In this document: positions 37,917-50,335 of the stretch, piece by piece
How the letters are laid out: the number at the start of each line of letters is the position of its first letter
Numbering within the stretch: position 1 is the first letter of the stretch
DNA from: Telmatactis stephensoni
Taxonomy: Eukaryota > Cnidaria > Anthozoa > Actiniaria > Isophelliidae
NCBI GenBank assembly: GCA_029948255.1
Contig: JALIZF010001801.1
Span: forward strand, 124,001-188,000
DNA: 64,000 nt
Direction of reading: 5' to 3'
Position numbers and translations under genes: made by a program
The notes under the pieces: model-generated
Seen by the model: the letters and a program-made list of their open reading frames with translations, nothing else
Databases searched by the model: none
Told to the model about the DNA's origin: nothing

Positions 37917-38889
37917 CTTTAAACTTACAGCAGCCTTGACCATTCTTGGTGCGATAGGCATAAGCTTTAGGAGCGACCGCCACAAATTCTTCGATGTAAT
38001 CTCCATCGTCCAGTTCCGAAGCGAGTTCGCCCAGACAATCGCCGGTGGGGAGAACAGGAAAGCCTGCCTTCTTCACATAGATGATCGAGTCTGTGTTGGT
38101 ATAGAGTCGTTGGTCGGGATGAAGCCGATCGCACGCCCGATACAGCTTGGTTCTTGCCAGGGACGTGGTCCAGGCGGCAATGGCCACGTTCTGGTTGGGA
38201 CCTTCCATCCGAAATTCCTCGCATTTCGAATAATTCAACATGACCATTTCGTCGTTAACCATGAAGAGGTCATGCACCTGCACGTCATTATTGGTCACCA
38301 AATGAAAAAACTCGTGGGGTTGGCTGACAAACACCGTTTCTCGACGACCGATCTTTTCGCCCAGTTTTCCCCACAAGCTGTTCAAGATCAACTTGGCCCA
38401 AGCGTGCAGGCCGGGATTTTTCTCGATGGACTCGGCAGACAGAGTCACGCCGGTGTTTTCGTAAAAGAGCCTGAGGAAGATCTGTTTGTCCTCTTCGGTC
38501 AGGACGTGCGATGGCCAACCAGAGGCTTCTTGTTTGGTTTTCAAGGCCGAGGTGACGTAAGATCGAAACAAATCGCTGCTTCGGTTTTCGTAATGCCAGA
38601 TCTCGTAGACGCGCACCAATCGGTAGCCCTTGTCCAAGGCTAACGTCAATTCCAAAGTACTGAACACGCCGGTAAACCAGCGTTCGTCATCTTCGTGAGA
38701 ACAGTAAGCTTGGTGGTTGTCTTGTGCGCATCGAAAGCATAACGGGAAGGTCAATTTATTTCTGACGCGACAAGGTAAGACGCCCATGTGTAAATTATCG
38801 GGTGGAAGCACTTTGGCCTTGACAAAACCAAACGATTGGCGAGCCGTAGCTTCCATGTCCTCTTCCTCCAGCGCATCTCCCAGGATCAC

Positions 38890-38966
38890 CTACCCAAGGG
38901 GGAAAAAATGAAAAAAAGATGAGGCGAAGAACCCCTGAACGCGGCAGAGTCTGACGCAAAACCTAC
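38890..38966 (-). other. Polymerase intron 2 (77 bp)
   Basis: GTAGGT...TTGGGTAG on the minus strand, phase 0, with a pyrimidine-rich tract. It lies shortly after motif A; splicing joins GHPE to VILGDALEE. Confidence 0.8.
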
Positions 38967-39458
38967 CTCGGGGTGTCCCACGGGATATTCTTCGAGCATG
39001 CACGACGGATAGAGAGAGCAAAAGTCGACGTATTCGATTTCTTCGCCTGGCTGGGCCTTGTAGTAGATCTTCAGTGGGCATACGCGGCCGCCGTAATTGG
39101 CCGAGCGTATGTCCAAGGGCTGAATACTTTCATAATCAGGAAATTGAACCTCTTGGAAGGGAGCCTGGTGCATCATGTCGTCAAAACCGTGCTCCCACAT
39201 GACTTCAACCGTGTAGCCACATTCCATCAGTCTGTGTTTCCGACTTTCAAATTCGTCATGAAGTTGCTGCATGGTTTTCTGACTGTGTGGGTTGATCGTT
39301 CGCCGTCTGGGATAGCACTTTTGGCAGCCATGAAAATAGCAACCGTTGAATTCGTAGACCGTCTTATTAGCCTCGTCGTATCCGTCCACTAAATATCCTG
39401 CCACTGTAGCCTCGCCTTGTGGGTGAAGCACGCAGCGGAAGGTTCCCCAGTTGGAAAT

Positions 39459-39532
39459 CTGAAGACCAAAACAAAAGTGTTTTATCAGAGACAAAAAGCC
39501 AAGAAAATGCCCAAAACATGAAACAGGCTTAC
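39459..39532 (-). other. Polymerase intron 1 (74 bp)
   Basis: GTAAGC...GTCTTCAG on the minus strand, phase 0. It lies between the exonuclease region and motif A; splicing joins ELGK to ISNWGTF. Confidence 0.82.
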
Positions 39533-42507
39533 CTTGCCCAGCTCGCGTAGCAGAAAAAACCACCGACACGCTTTCAGACTCTGATTCTGTTTTTTCCGGT
39601 AGCCCGAAGCTGGCAAGACTCCGATGCTGTTGAATGGCATGTGATTCATCCGATAATCCCTCAAACAGAGGGAGGCCAGAGTAAAACACTCGTTGATCGG
39701 GTCGATCTGGCATCTCTGGACCGTGATGGCCCTGAAAGCCAGCACTGCTTTAGCCAAAAGAATCACGTCCAATTCACAATACTCTTCTTTTACTCTTTCC
39801 AAATGGAACCACGTTTCCTCATTGTCTGGATCGTAGGAACGGACTTTTTCTTCGTGCCACAGCAGAAACTTTTCACGGTCCTTTTGGCTCATGGTGTCGC
39901 AACCATACGTAGACGCTTGAGGATACGGACCTGAGTAGCCCGCGTTAGCTCTCGTGTTGAACCTATGGGGAAAATAGCCCTTGCTTTCGGGCAAATTGAA
40001 CATTTCAGACAACTTGCCCAACGACGTAGGAAGAAAATTCAAAGAATCCTTGAACGTGATTTTCAGAGAAGGAAAGCGCATGTACATGATTTTTCCGCCA
40101 TTCAAACAAACTTTGGGTGTGTACCCATGACGCACAGCCCACGCGCACACAAACTGTCCATCGTAACGCCGTGCATTGTGAGCGAGGCACACCGTTCCTA
40201 CATTCATGGGACTCAGCAGCCACTCCATGAAATTATCCAAGGAATAAAAGGTTTTCATCTTGGTTCCTCCTTGATCGCATTCGCATTCGGTGTCGTACTC
40301 TTGATCTTTACAATGATTGCACACGTGCAGCGCTTTCACCAGATCCACCTCGTGAACTCCGTCGGCTTCAAAGGCTTTGGTTTCAAAATCATAAAATAGA
40401 AATCGAAAAGTCACAGGCGAGGTTTGGGGCTTTTTCACCTTTTGGATATAACACAAGTGATTCACGTCCCATCGACCACAATGCCTGCAAAACGATTCGC
40501 CACATCGATGATCGGACATTTTCCTCCAGTACCGCCTGATCGGCTTCTTGATCTTCAAATCAACCACTTTTTCACACGATTCGCAGCGTCGGTACCGATC
40601 ACATACACTGTAGTATCCTCCCACAGTTTGGCTTTGTTTGACCGCTTCTCTTGGTTCTCGTTCTTCCTGTTCTTCCATCTCTTCTTCCATCTCTTCTTCT
40701 TCTTCTTCTTCTTCTTCTTCTTCTTCTTCTTTATTTTCGGGTGGTGTCAGCTTCACTCTTTTCCATTTATGAATGGCTTGCTGGTGATAAGCAAAGCACG
40801 TCTCATTTTTAAACAGACAGCGACATTCGCTGCACCTTCGGGGCGTGGAAGGTGCACTTGAATCGGGACAATCCTAGCCACTCCTTTTACAATGAAAACA
40901 ACAAGTCCTGCACTTGTGTCTGTTCAAATGGTGAACCACGACGTCACATTCTTCGCAATAGTGCTTGGCAACGAAAAATCCTTTGGGCGAGGTAATGACG
41001 TCGTAGTGGTCATTGTTGTGGTGAAGATAGAGATGTTGACGGTCCGGTGAACCTCGAAACAGTTCCTCGTCACCACGAAAACCCACTTGATTGGCCATGT
41101 GGGCATAGAGGACGTGAATTTGATAATTAGGGGCCAGAAAACGTTGGAATTGCTCTAGTTCCGTTTTCGAACAGGGCTGGCCCACTGGAACACCAGCATT
41201 AGTGTGGAGCTCGGCAATGCATTCACACATTCTCAAACCATACATCCTACTCCAACGGCTACCGCCTTGGTTTGGATTGCTCTTGACATCCATTGCCGTG
41301 AGAAGTGCTCTTGCACAACAAACATTGTCATTAGATTCCAGATGAATCACACTGCGCTTGTTGTGATAAAACAGAACAGAATCTCTCTTCACTCTCTTAT
41401 TGGTGACTTTGGCCAATATTTCACGTTTGACCTCTTGACTACTGGCTTGAGCAATTTTTTTCTTCATGATGTAGGTTTTACAATCGTGTCCACTTCATTC
41501 GGTCATCTTTCTTTTTCTGCCTCCTCGACCGAGACTTTCAGATTCGTCATAAAAGCAGACGCATTTTCTGCAAAAGCCTGGACCCAAGGATCTGTAAAAC
41601 AATGCCGAGGGACGTCGCAAAAAATAATGGTAACGATGCCCACTTTGTTCGACGACATACAAAAAACAATCTTCCTCAAAATCGCCCGGGTGCCAGTAGA
41701 CAAAGTCATCGTTCGATCGCGTCCATTCTAAAACAATGAGACGTTTGTTGAACTGAGAAGCGACGTACTTTCCCGCGGCAGAGTAATGGAGATCACCCTC
41801 AAGGCTTGCCTGGATATCTTCTATTTGGGTCTTTTTTCTCTCGACCGAAGTCAAAATACTACGCCTGACCAATCGACCCATTCCGTCAATTTCTGAGCCC
41901 GCATAATACAGAGCCCCTGCCAGACTACATTCGCTTTCATGGCCGACCAGCCCTCGAATACTCCTCACCCACACCAAAGGCTCTTTCTTCTTGACCTCCT
42001 CAAAATGCGTTTTGGAAAAGAATCCACCACCAGCTACATTTTTCACGACGCACACCTAAACATCGGATTCGCCTTTGAGCACAAAGTCCTCGTTCGACTG
42101 AACGACGCTCTCGATTTTTCCAATCACAACATCGGCGGTCAACTCCCTCACGGGCATCAAAGGCAGTACAATGGGATCCTTCAATTCTCGACTAGTTAAA
42201 GAAAAAAACATTTGGTCGTCGCCTTCATACGATTCTTTAGCACTGTCGAGTATCTCATTCACACTAGATTTCAACATTGTCACACCTTCTCTAACATCAT
42301 TAGACTCACGCTGTTTTACCTCTAAATGGTAGGAACTTTCTTCCATGGCAAACTTTCGACTTTTCTTGTGTTTCACTTTAACAATTTTTACTCCTTCCTT
42401 GGGAGTTTCGTCTGGGTCAAGAGTGTCGTGAATCGGGATTCCTGTGCGCGCATTAATTAGTTGACGCAACAATCTGTGAACGCGCGCTCCTCTGCAATAA
42501 AAATATA

Positions 42508-44790
42508 TGTCGGAAAACTCCACCTACGCTCTCCCATTATCTTCCAACGGGGTCTTCCGGACATATTGGTGCCGAAACTCCTACCAAAGATCAACTGAAG
42601 CATAATGGAAGAACAAGATCTGCAAAGAGCGAAACACGTCAGGGCAGCCTACAGAGGCCATGTGAGCCGCGAAATCAAAAAAGCGAAACAGATCATCGTA
42701 GAAAGCCCAGCAGACACGTCTGACCTGGAAGCCTTATACGAGAGACTCGCCAGAAGAAGAGATGAGCTGACAAGAATAGACGAAGGAATTGTAGCGCATT
42801 ACCGCGAACAAGACGACATCGAGCGAGAAGTGGAGGACGCCCTCAAGTGGAACGACGACATCACAGATTGCAATACAGCAATTACAAAGTTCCTGGCCAG
42901 GTCCTCAGGACACACAAAGCCACAAACGGTGAGTCCGTTCCAATCCACATCCTTTAGCGAGCCACATCCAAAGCACCGAGCATCCGTTAACCTACCTAAG
43001 CTTAAGCTTAAATCGTTTAGTGGTGATAAATTGGAGTGGCTAACCTTCTGGGAAGGGTTTAGCTCAACGATAGATAGCAATCCAGAGCTCAGCGATATAG
43101 AGAAAATGAACTATCTAAGCGGACAGCTTAAGGGAGAAGCCGCTCGCGTAACAGCAGGACTACCGCTGAGCAACAGCAACTACCAGAAAGCGGTAGAACT
43201 ACTACAGGAGCGCTAAGGCCAAAAGCAGGCACTGATCAACTCGTACATGGATGCACTAACAAAAATTCAATCCACAGCTAGCTAAACCAAAAAACTTCGA
43301 ATGTTTTACGACTCATGCGAAACATACATCCGCGGTCTTGAATCACTCGACGTAGCATCAGAGTCATACGGTAGCTTACTACTGCCTATGCTCATCAAAA
43401 AACTCCCAGAAGAAGTCAGGCGAGCGATCTTCAGATCTAACCCCAAAGCAGACGGCTCTCTAAAAGAATTCAGATCAGCCCTTCTGCAAGAAATAGAGAC
43501 ACAAGAAAAGAGTCAAACCACATCCATATCTGATTCGCTTCCTTCAACATCAGAGAGTCCAATCCCGACGGTCGGAGCCCTTCTATCGGGAGCTCGGAAT
43601 AAAACCAACCCTTCGAGACACGCCAGCCAACCATCGAAGGACAAGCCGAGCAATCGGCCTTGCCCGTACTGTGGAGAACAACATCGACCCGACAAATGTC
43701 ATAAACTGACATCAGTCAACCAGCGAAGATCATTACTTCGTCAAGAACGCCGTTGCTTCAACTGCCTCGGAGCAAACCACATTACTAGCCAATGCTTCTC
43801 AAAAGGCAGATGCCTGAAGTGTAAGAGGAAACACCATACCTCGATATGCGATTCGTCCTCGGACCATATTGAACCAACTGACCATACGGAAAACGAAGAC
43901 AAAGAGCAGAAATCACAGCAAAGCAATTCAAACGCAACGTACCAACAGTCACCAGCTCACATGGGAACAACTCAAGTAAAAGACCCAGAAGGAGCAATAC
44001 TAACGCAAACTGCACGCGTAACGGTCGTTGGACCTCTAGGAACAACCTTCCAAACCAGAGCAATCTTCGATTCAGGCGCACAAAGAACCTTCATCACCAG
44101 AAAACTAAAAGAAGCGCTACAACTTCAACCAACGGGAAACGAGTTACTCGAAGTGACCACCTTTGGATCCCTCGAAAGCACAACAACAGAGTATGAAACC
44201 GTCATACTTAAAGCCCAAACAGCCGAGGAAACAATCACGCTTAAAGCATTAGTCACCCCAGTGATATGCCCTCCGGTATCGAACACAATAGATCGCAAGC
44301 ACATAAACAGCGCTGAACTGCAAGGACTGCAACTCGCGGATCCTCCGCAAAACACCAGCCCCACAGCCATAGATATCATCATCGGGAATGACCTCTATGG
44401 CCAACTAATCACAGGAGAAGTCATAAAATGTTCGAAAGATGGACTTGTAGCCATGAACAGCAAATTCAGATGGCTTCTTTCAGGCCCTATCCACAACGCT
44501 AAAGACGGCGCGCAGCATAACCGTATAGCATGCAACAGAATGGACATCGCAGCACCAAAGGAGCCACTCGAAGAGATTTTACCCAAACTATGGGAACTTA
44601 ACGACCTAGACACAAGCGACTGTAATTTGTATTTGTCGGATTGTACAATAACTTACTAACATAAATTTCGCATTTGCTCTTTGTAACTACTGAATTGTAT
44701 TTTTTTTTTTTAATATTTCCCATTGGGTTTGAATAAACTATGTGCGTATGTAAGTATGTATGCGTGTATGAGTATTGTAATTACCCGGAA
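42508..44790 (+). mobile_element. Degraded BEL/Pao retrotransposon remnant (gag-protease only)
   Basis: A short TG...CA block (42508-42563, likely an internally deleted 5' LTR) is followed three bases later by a primer-binding-like TGGTGCCGAAACTCC (42567-42581), the usual start of an LTR element. The internal region holds gag-protease only. A second TGTCGGA (44634) probably starts the 3' LTR, whose end is not clear; 44790 is an estimate. Reverse transcriptase and integrase are missing. It sits at the 5' end of the viral polymerase gene and differs in sequence from the young BEL element at 21.6-31.0 kb. Confidence 0.75.
42605..44659 (+). pseudogene. BEL/Pao gag-aspartic protease, two in-frame stops
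   Basis: The frame continues from 42605 to 44659 with TAA at 43214-43216 and 43286-43288. Domains: an N-terminal coiled coil; a DUF1759-type gag (KLKSFSGDKLEWLTFWEGFS); two zinc knuckles (CPYCGEQHRPDKC, CFNCLGANHITSQC); and a DUF1758 protease (FDSGAQRTFI with the catalytic DSG). It stops before the reverse transcriptase. Dead, but the protease still carries DSG, unlike the young element's DNAS. Confidence 0.82.
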
Positions 44791-45769
44791 CGCCCTTTCT
44801 TCTCCACGCGAACAGGAGCTAGTTGTGGCCTTCTTTCGCTTTCAAAGAGACACTAAAAACCCCAAGCGAGACGCTAATCTTTTGATCTAGGCCTGACTCT
44901 GTTCAAAGTGTTTGATTTCGTGGCCGGTTATGTGTTCCATGGCATCTGGGGAAGACACGTTCGAACAGAAAGCCTTGAAATGATCCGTACAGAGCAACGT
45001 TTTAAGTAGCATTAAATTTAGATTCGCACTCGAGGATCGGTTTATCACGGCGACTTATCTCGACAAAGGTTTGATAAACGCATTGTTGTGTTACGCTAGA
45101 GCTTTCTATTACCGTATAAGGAAATCTGTACTCACCCTTGTTCGAGGTCTGATCCATTTTGAAACGCCCCATGACGATTTTCTTTGAAAAAAATCCCTGA
45201 AAACATCGGGTCTTAGAGGAAAACAAGGCTCATTAGGCCGCCATCTTGGATTGTGTCTGAAAAGGGCTGGACACGAGTCAACACAGGATACCCATTTCGT
45301 ATGCTGTGAATGTGGCTTTCGACGCACGCCAATTACGGGCTACGCACTTCATGAACGACGGTGTTTTCTTTTTTGGCTTCCCCACCCACCCCTCCCCTCG
45401 ATAAATAATGGCGGGTGTCGACGCGCACGTTGGACATCGCCTGCGCACTGCGTGATGATAATTTTCTGAAAGGGAGCAAAGCCCCCCTAACTTGCCCCTA
45501 TCCCGAATGTACCAGGCAAATGAGCCTGTGAATGAAGACAGAAAATTTTCAAATGAAAAACGTAACAAGAAAAAATATTCTGCCGACTGACTCCTGAAAC
45601 CAGTTCACACTCATTCGTACATTATGGCTTTCTCTTGTTTTTATTCTTTATTTTTAGGGCTCCTATTGATAACAGAATATTTTGTATTTTGAAAGAATTA
45701 GCCCGTTTAAATCATGGTTTATTTTCACGACTAGCTTAATGAGGTCACACGCAAAAATCACGCGAGACC
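44791..45769. other. Intergenic region upstream of polymerase and right-arm gene
   Basis: No complete gene is evident. On the minus strand, an ATG-containing stretch ends at a good donor (GTGAGT at 45130-45135) and could be an upstream polymerase exon, now separated from the body by the BEL remnant, but the phase does not fit simply. Short open frames elsewhere have no features. Both flanking genes are transcribed away from here, so promoters are expected. Confidence 0.3.
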
Positions 45770-46480
45770 GAAACGGTTTGTCCAGAGACCGAGGGGCCCC
45801 TGTTATGTCCCAAGTCTTTTTGATTTTTGTTTTGGTTTGGTTTGGCTTGTAGAAAAGAAACTCCCCGAAAACGCTTTAATTTGAACTGCGTTCCTTTCGT
45901 AAATACTTCAGACGGATTTTCGTCTTCATGCGTGACCTTTATTACATTGCTGAATAATTGTTTTTGTCGTCATCAGGTGTTCTCTTTATATTTTCATTGG
46001 AACGGTTTGTCGAGAGGCCAAGGGGCTCCCGTTGTGTCCTAAGTCCTTTTGTTGTGTTTGGTTTGGTTTAATATTGGTTGTAGAATAGAAAACCCCCGAA
46101 ATTAAACGCTTTAATTAGATTAATTGAACTGCGTTTCTTTCGTAAAGACTTCAGACGGATTTTCGTCTTCATGCGTGACCTTTATTACATTGTTGAATAA
46201 TTGTTTTTGTCGTCATCATGTGTTCTCTTTACATTTTCATTGGAACGGTTTGTCGAGAGGCCAAGGGGCTCCCGTTGTGTCCTAAGTCCTTTTGTTTGGT
46301 TTGGTTTGGTTTAATTTTGGTTGTAGAATAGAAAATCCGAAATTTAACGCTTTATTTAGATTCATTGAAATGCGTTTCTTTCGCAAGACTTCACACGGAT
46401 TGCTTTACGCGTGACCTTTACATGTTGATTTGATCGTCAATCATTTTTTCAGGTGTTCTTTGTATTTTTTTCATTAGAAG
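45770..46480 (+). repeat. ~240-bp tandem repeat, about 2.9 copies
   Basis: Units begin at about 45770, 46000 and 46242, each with ACGGTTTGTC(C/G)AGAG, a GGTTTGGTTT run, a GACTTCAGACGGATTTTCGTC-like segment and TTTTTGTCGTCATCA. The third unit is the most diverged and incomplete. It lies just upstream of the intron-rich right-arm gene, so a regulatory array is plausible. The matching region of element A lies outside the window. Confidence 0.8.
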
Positions 46481-46686
46481 CGCAACCCACTCCGTCGGGA
46501 AAAAAAAAAACGTTTTCTCTATTTGGTCAACGATTTTGATCCATAGAATGTTTAGGCTCGTGATGGGAAAAATCGCTCTAAGAGCCACACATTTTGGGTA
46601 AACATTATCATTTGATCGCTTCTCGAGTGCCTTTTCGTAACACACTCCGGCAAAGTTTATAATGTGTTTACTTGTTCTTTCCTTCT

Positions 46687-49600
46687 TAGCTTTCTCAAGT
46701 CATTTTGGAACGTGTCATCGACGAGTTGATTTTTTTTACTCTGCGTATTGACAAGCCTTTTCAACGACACATGAAACTCCCCCTAGGTTCAAGCAAGCAG
46801 GTTTTTTTTAAAAAACACTTGACTTTCCCTCATTCCTGACGATTTCGTTACTTCATCCAATCAGAATCAAGGTGTTCCTCAAACACTTCCACTTCAAATG
46901 GCACATCAGAATACAACTGAATTCACTCTCTTTGCAAACTTCGGACTGAGCAGGAAAAGGAATCAATCCGCCAATGGCGAAGTAACTCGTGGATTGTCCC
47001 CTTTAGTTAAATTAGTTTAATTTTAGTTAAATAATGAGGTTTTTTTGAAGGCAAAATTATAGATCAATTAAAGCAATACATATTTCTTTAAATGATAGAT
47101 CATTGCTCTCACAAATTTAAACATTAAGTTTGGGCCCACCTGTAAAGCATTTAAAGGAATTTTTAGGGAGTCAGTTGGATAATCATTAATAATATGAGCT
47201 AATGTAATTTTTTAGCAAAATAATAATAGACTTGAGTACGAAAGAACAAAAGAAAAAGATAACGAAGCAAAGAAAAAAGATAAAAAAGAAAAAAAAAAGA
47301 AGAAAATTATATGTACCACCCGGGAGTCGAACCCACGACCTTCGGAACTCGAGCCAGCAACGAACCGCTTGAGCTAATGAGCAATTCACTGTTTTCAAGA
47401 TGATATTTTTTGTACATATTGCTAATTTACGTTTGTAACTTCCTTACATCTGTTAAATATGTACAAATTATGAAAGAAGTTTCTCTATGAACCAAATATC
47501 GCTATTAATAAAATAAATTACTCCATAAAAGTACTCATGATAGCCACCAAACTTAAACTTAATACGCATTTTTGATGCCGTTTCGGCCAGCGGGGCCGTA
47601 GCGGTTCAGCACGGCCAGTTTACTTTTTCGGCAGGTGGCACAGTTCGTACTCAAACTATGATTTTGTTTGCTTTTTATTTCAACATTTACTCTCGTGCTG
47701 ATAGAGCACAAACACTAAATGCTTGGATGGCTCGTTGATATTGGACTGGCGACGATTTTTGATTTTGGACTTGCGACGATGTTGTTTGAAGACAGCGACT
47801 GCAAATTAAAGTCCCGATTGTTTTCACATCCAAGAATCGAACAGCTCAACTTGGAGATGACGAATTCCAAGCTGCAGAGGGAGCTGAGAGTAGTTCAGTA
47901 CAAAATGTGACAAGGAATAAGAAATTATCTATTCAGATCTATAGGCATTTTTGCCTATCTTCGCGGAGTGTCATGAGACCCGTGTACATGTAGACCACGA
48001 GGTATAATGTCGAGGGTCGACATCGAGCTTAGATCGTGTTCCTAAAAATTCAGTGTTGCTTTGTACACAAATCTAAAACAGTTACATTACGTTCAAAGCT
48101 TCTCGAGGCTGCTATACCAGGCTCGTATTAAACATGGTATATTTTCGTCTTGAATGATCCTGGGTTTTCGGCGAAAATTTTGATTCCTGAGCTCATATTT
48201 TTAGAAATGTTTGATCCCTGATCCTTGGTGCAAAAAACTGAGCTGATCCCTGATCCTGATCCAATGTCCCTGATCCTTGATCCCACCCATTTGATCCCTG
48301 AGCCCTAGTCTCTGATCCCTGATCCTGGCCATAATTTGGAGCTTGATCCCATATATCATGTTACGAGCCTGCAATATTATTATATTATAACAGAAGTTAT
48401 CACCGTATCCTATTATCGGGAATAGGCCGGAAGTAAAGTTTCACAGACCGGAAGTTTACAGGAAAGTGAGTGAGTGAGTGAGTGAGTGACACAATAGGTT
48501 ACTACCCTATGTATGCAATATTCTAGTTAGACAATAGATATAGATTGAATAGTGCCATTTCATGTTGTCATACACGAAGTACTAAGCTGACTCATTTGCA
48601 TATTCGACCCCTCACAATAACTCATGGATTTGCAATCCACGAGTTAAAAAGGAAGCGAAAAGGTATGCTTTTTTCCTGTTAGTAAACGATTTGTCTGTTT
48701 CCTCATCACTCTTTTCAATCTTTTTTCCTCCCCCAGAAAAACAACATGGACAAGCCAAAAGGTAGTACGTCTTGTGTAAAAATGACTGTATCTTGCTTTG
48801 CAATCTTTTCTAAAACTGTTCTTTTCTTTTATCTTCTCGGATCATCTAGAAGACTCTAGTCCTATAGGGGAAAAAGAAAAAGAAATTAGCCAGGAGAAAG
48901 GAGAAATAAAAGCTGGTAAGCCTTGTCTACATAGTAAACTCTCTATTTTGAGCTTGGCTAAATTCAATCCCGTAATTCCCTTTCAGAAAACAGTAAAGCT
49001 GCAGAGATCAAGGAAGAGAAAGAAGAGGAGGAGAAGGAGGAAAAGGTGAAGGAAGTTGTGGAGATAGAGGACGACGAGGAGGACACGCACCCAGCTTAAG
49101 TTTTTTAATGTCTTTACTCAAAAACTCATTCTAGCTCATTTTTTTTTCTAAGTCGTGTGTTTGTCTTGTATGTGGCAGTTTATCACCATTTGGCTCTGAA
49201 GAATTTGTCAATTCTACCATCACTTATTTTGAGGGAGGCAGTTTTTACGTAGCTAGACCATGGTTTTTTAGAAAACAATGGCTCCAAAACTATACGAAGA
49301 AATCAGGAAAAACCGCTAGATTCATGATTCAGTGGTATAAAGCCATTCAACTGAAACGCCAATTCACGTTTAATAACAGTGTTTCTGACCCATGGCAATG
49401 TCATTGTAAAATCTTATCAGTTGACGAAAAGATGACTTTGTGTAAATTGTGCCGACAAATTAATTGCTTCGAGCACCACATCTCGAGAAATTGCAGTTTG
49501 TGTAAATTCATCTTAGAAGACTGACTCTCATTTGTCCTGTCTAAGAAACTCGTTTCTTCTCTAGATTTCACCTCTATGACGATGCATTGCCGAGAGCCTG

Positions 49601-50318
49601 TCTTTACCGAAGCGATGATTTTGTAGACAAAATCAATCATCAGACCTTATTTTGTATGAAATGTCACAAAAGAACGGCAAATGTTGACCTTCAGTTTTAC
49701 TGCCATGCTGTAAATCAATTAGTTTCTCACACAATCAACCTTACCAATATAGCTGGTAGTCACTATTTCTATTACAGAGGCGACTTTACTAATTCCCCAG
49801 TTCCCCTAGATCTTATTTTTCACGACTGCATTTTAAGACTCCTTAGAAAAAAACCCAACATTAGTCTAGCTCGAGTTGCGTGCAGTGAACACACGGTCCC
49901 AGCCAACGGCCACTTAGAACGTTTCTTGGCTACTTTAAAGTACCTCAACTCAGAACCTATTGATATATATTTCAAAAACCAACTGATGAACAGAGACACG
50001 GCCGCTGCTACAAAAGCCAGGAGTTTATCCTACTTTGATTTATTTGTAAAGCAGCATTTCTTCTTTAAGAGGACTAGCGGAATAAAACACGCCATTGTCT
50101 TATCCAATATGCATTATGCTGACAAAACGGTTCTCGACTACCCGCATCTTAAAAGCAATAGAGACGTTTTCTTTGAAAAACTTCAGGCCAGCTATCACAA
50201 AACGCGTTTTTACAGAAAAAACTTACGCTGCCCCCTTTATGAATCACTTCAAGCTCGAAAGAGAGAGCTCACCCCCGCTGAAGGTCAAAGTACGGGCATT
50301 AAGAGACCCAAAGTGTAA
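46687..50318 (+). CDS. Multi-exon right-arm gene, copy B, unknown function
   Basis: Same gene as 71-2045. The 5' exon is damaged (1-bp deletion near 46805, and the 46963-48646 insert within it), but later exons are kept: ~48737-48760, 48850-48915, 48986-49098, 49179-49523 and a long last exon (49570-50318) intact here and frameshifted in A. The last exon encodes about 245 residues with CMKC and several hydrophobic beta-like stretches. The Cys/His pairs in the preceding exon suggest zinc binding. No family is recognised. Joining the last two exons in frame needs the weaker donor near 49498. Intron-rich structure is unlike a typical viral gene and suggests capture from a chromosome, which is inference. 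Confidence 0.5.
46963..48646. mobile_element. Helentron-like non-autonomous insert (HINE candidate)
   Basis: Absent from copy A. TAACTCGTGGATTG at 46983-46996 (20 bp inside the left end) is the inverse of CAATCCACGAGTTA at the right terminus (48633-48646). The right end also forms its own hairpin (AACTCATGGATT / AATCCACGAGTT). Such asymmetric terminal inverted repeats plus a 3' hairpin are the hallmark of Helentrons. AAAAGGAA flanks both sides but the target is repetitive there. Inside are a tRNA-like sequence (47315-47386), degenerate TGATCCCTGATCC repeats (48186-48320) and a (GTGA)n run near 48470. No Rep/helicase is seen. Confidence 0.55.
47315..47386 (-). ncRNA. tRNA-like sequence, probable SINE head
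   Basis: On the minus strand TAGCTCAAGCGG (A box, 47365-47376) and GGTTCGACTCC (B box, 47323-47333) match the internal RNA polymerase III promoter of tRNAs at a normal distance, and a T-run follows. The D and acceptor stems do not pair well, so a functional tRNA is unlikely; a tRNA-derived SINE or tRNA pseudogene is the better reading. Confidence 0.5.
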
Positions 50319-50335
50319 ATTCTGTTTTCTTTTAG

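Larger units (their letters stand above)
37633..42510 (-). pseudogene. Protein-primed B-family DNA polymerase, three introns, three in-frame stops
   Basis: Minus-strand gene read 42510 to 37633, cut upstream by the BEL remnant at 42508. N-terminal part: Polinton-type module (LPLMPVRELTADVVIGKIE, then QSNEDFVL). Zinc-like Cys clusters and a polyglutamate run (40683-40735) follow. Then exonuclease motif YDFET (~40385), polymerase motif A FCSLYPS (~39010), motif B NSLWGKLG (~38375) and motif C, which reads YTNTDS: the first catalytic Asp is Asn (codon 38095-38097). In-frame stops: TAG 42056-42058, TGA 41495-41497, TAG 40874-40876, without frameshift. Introns at 39459-39532, 38890-38966 and 37818-37916. 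This copy should not make active polymerase. Confidence 0.88.

Noticed and set aside
45251..45469. 72-aa ORF in the region upstream of the polymerase
   Set aside because: Cys-containing but short, with no promoter or homologous segment in element A's visible part.
47315..47386. Functional tRNA gene on the minus strand
   Set aside because: The A and B boxes are good, but the acceptor and D stems do not pair, and it lies inside a mobile insert; a SINE or tRNA pseudogene is more likely.
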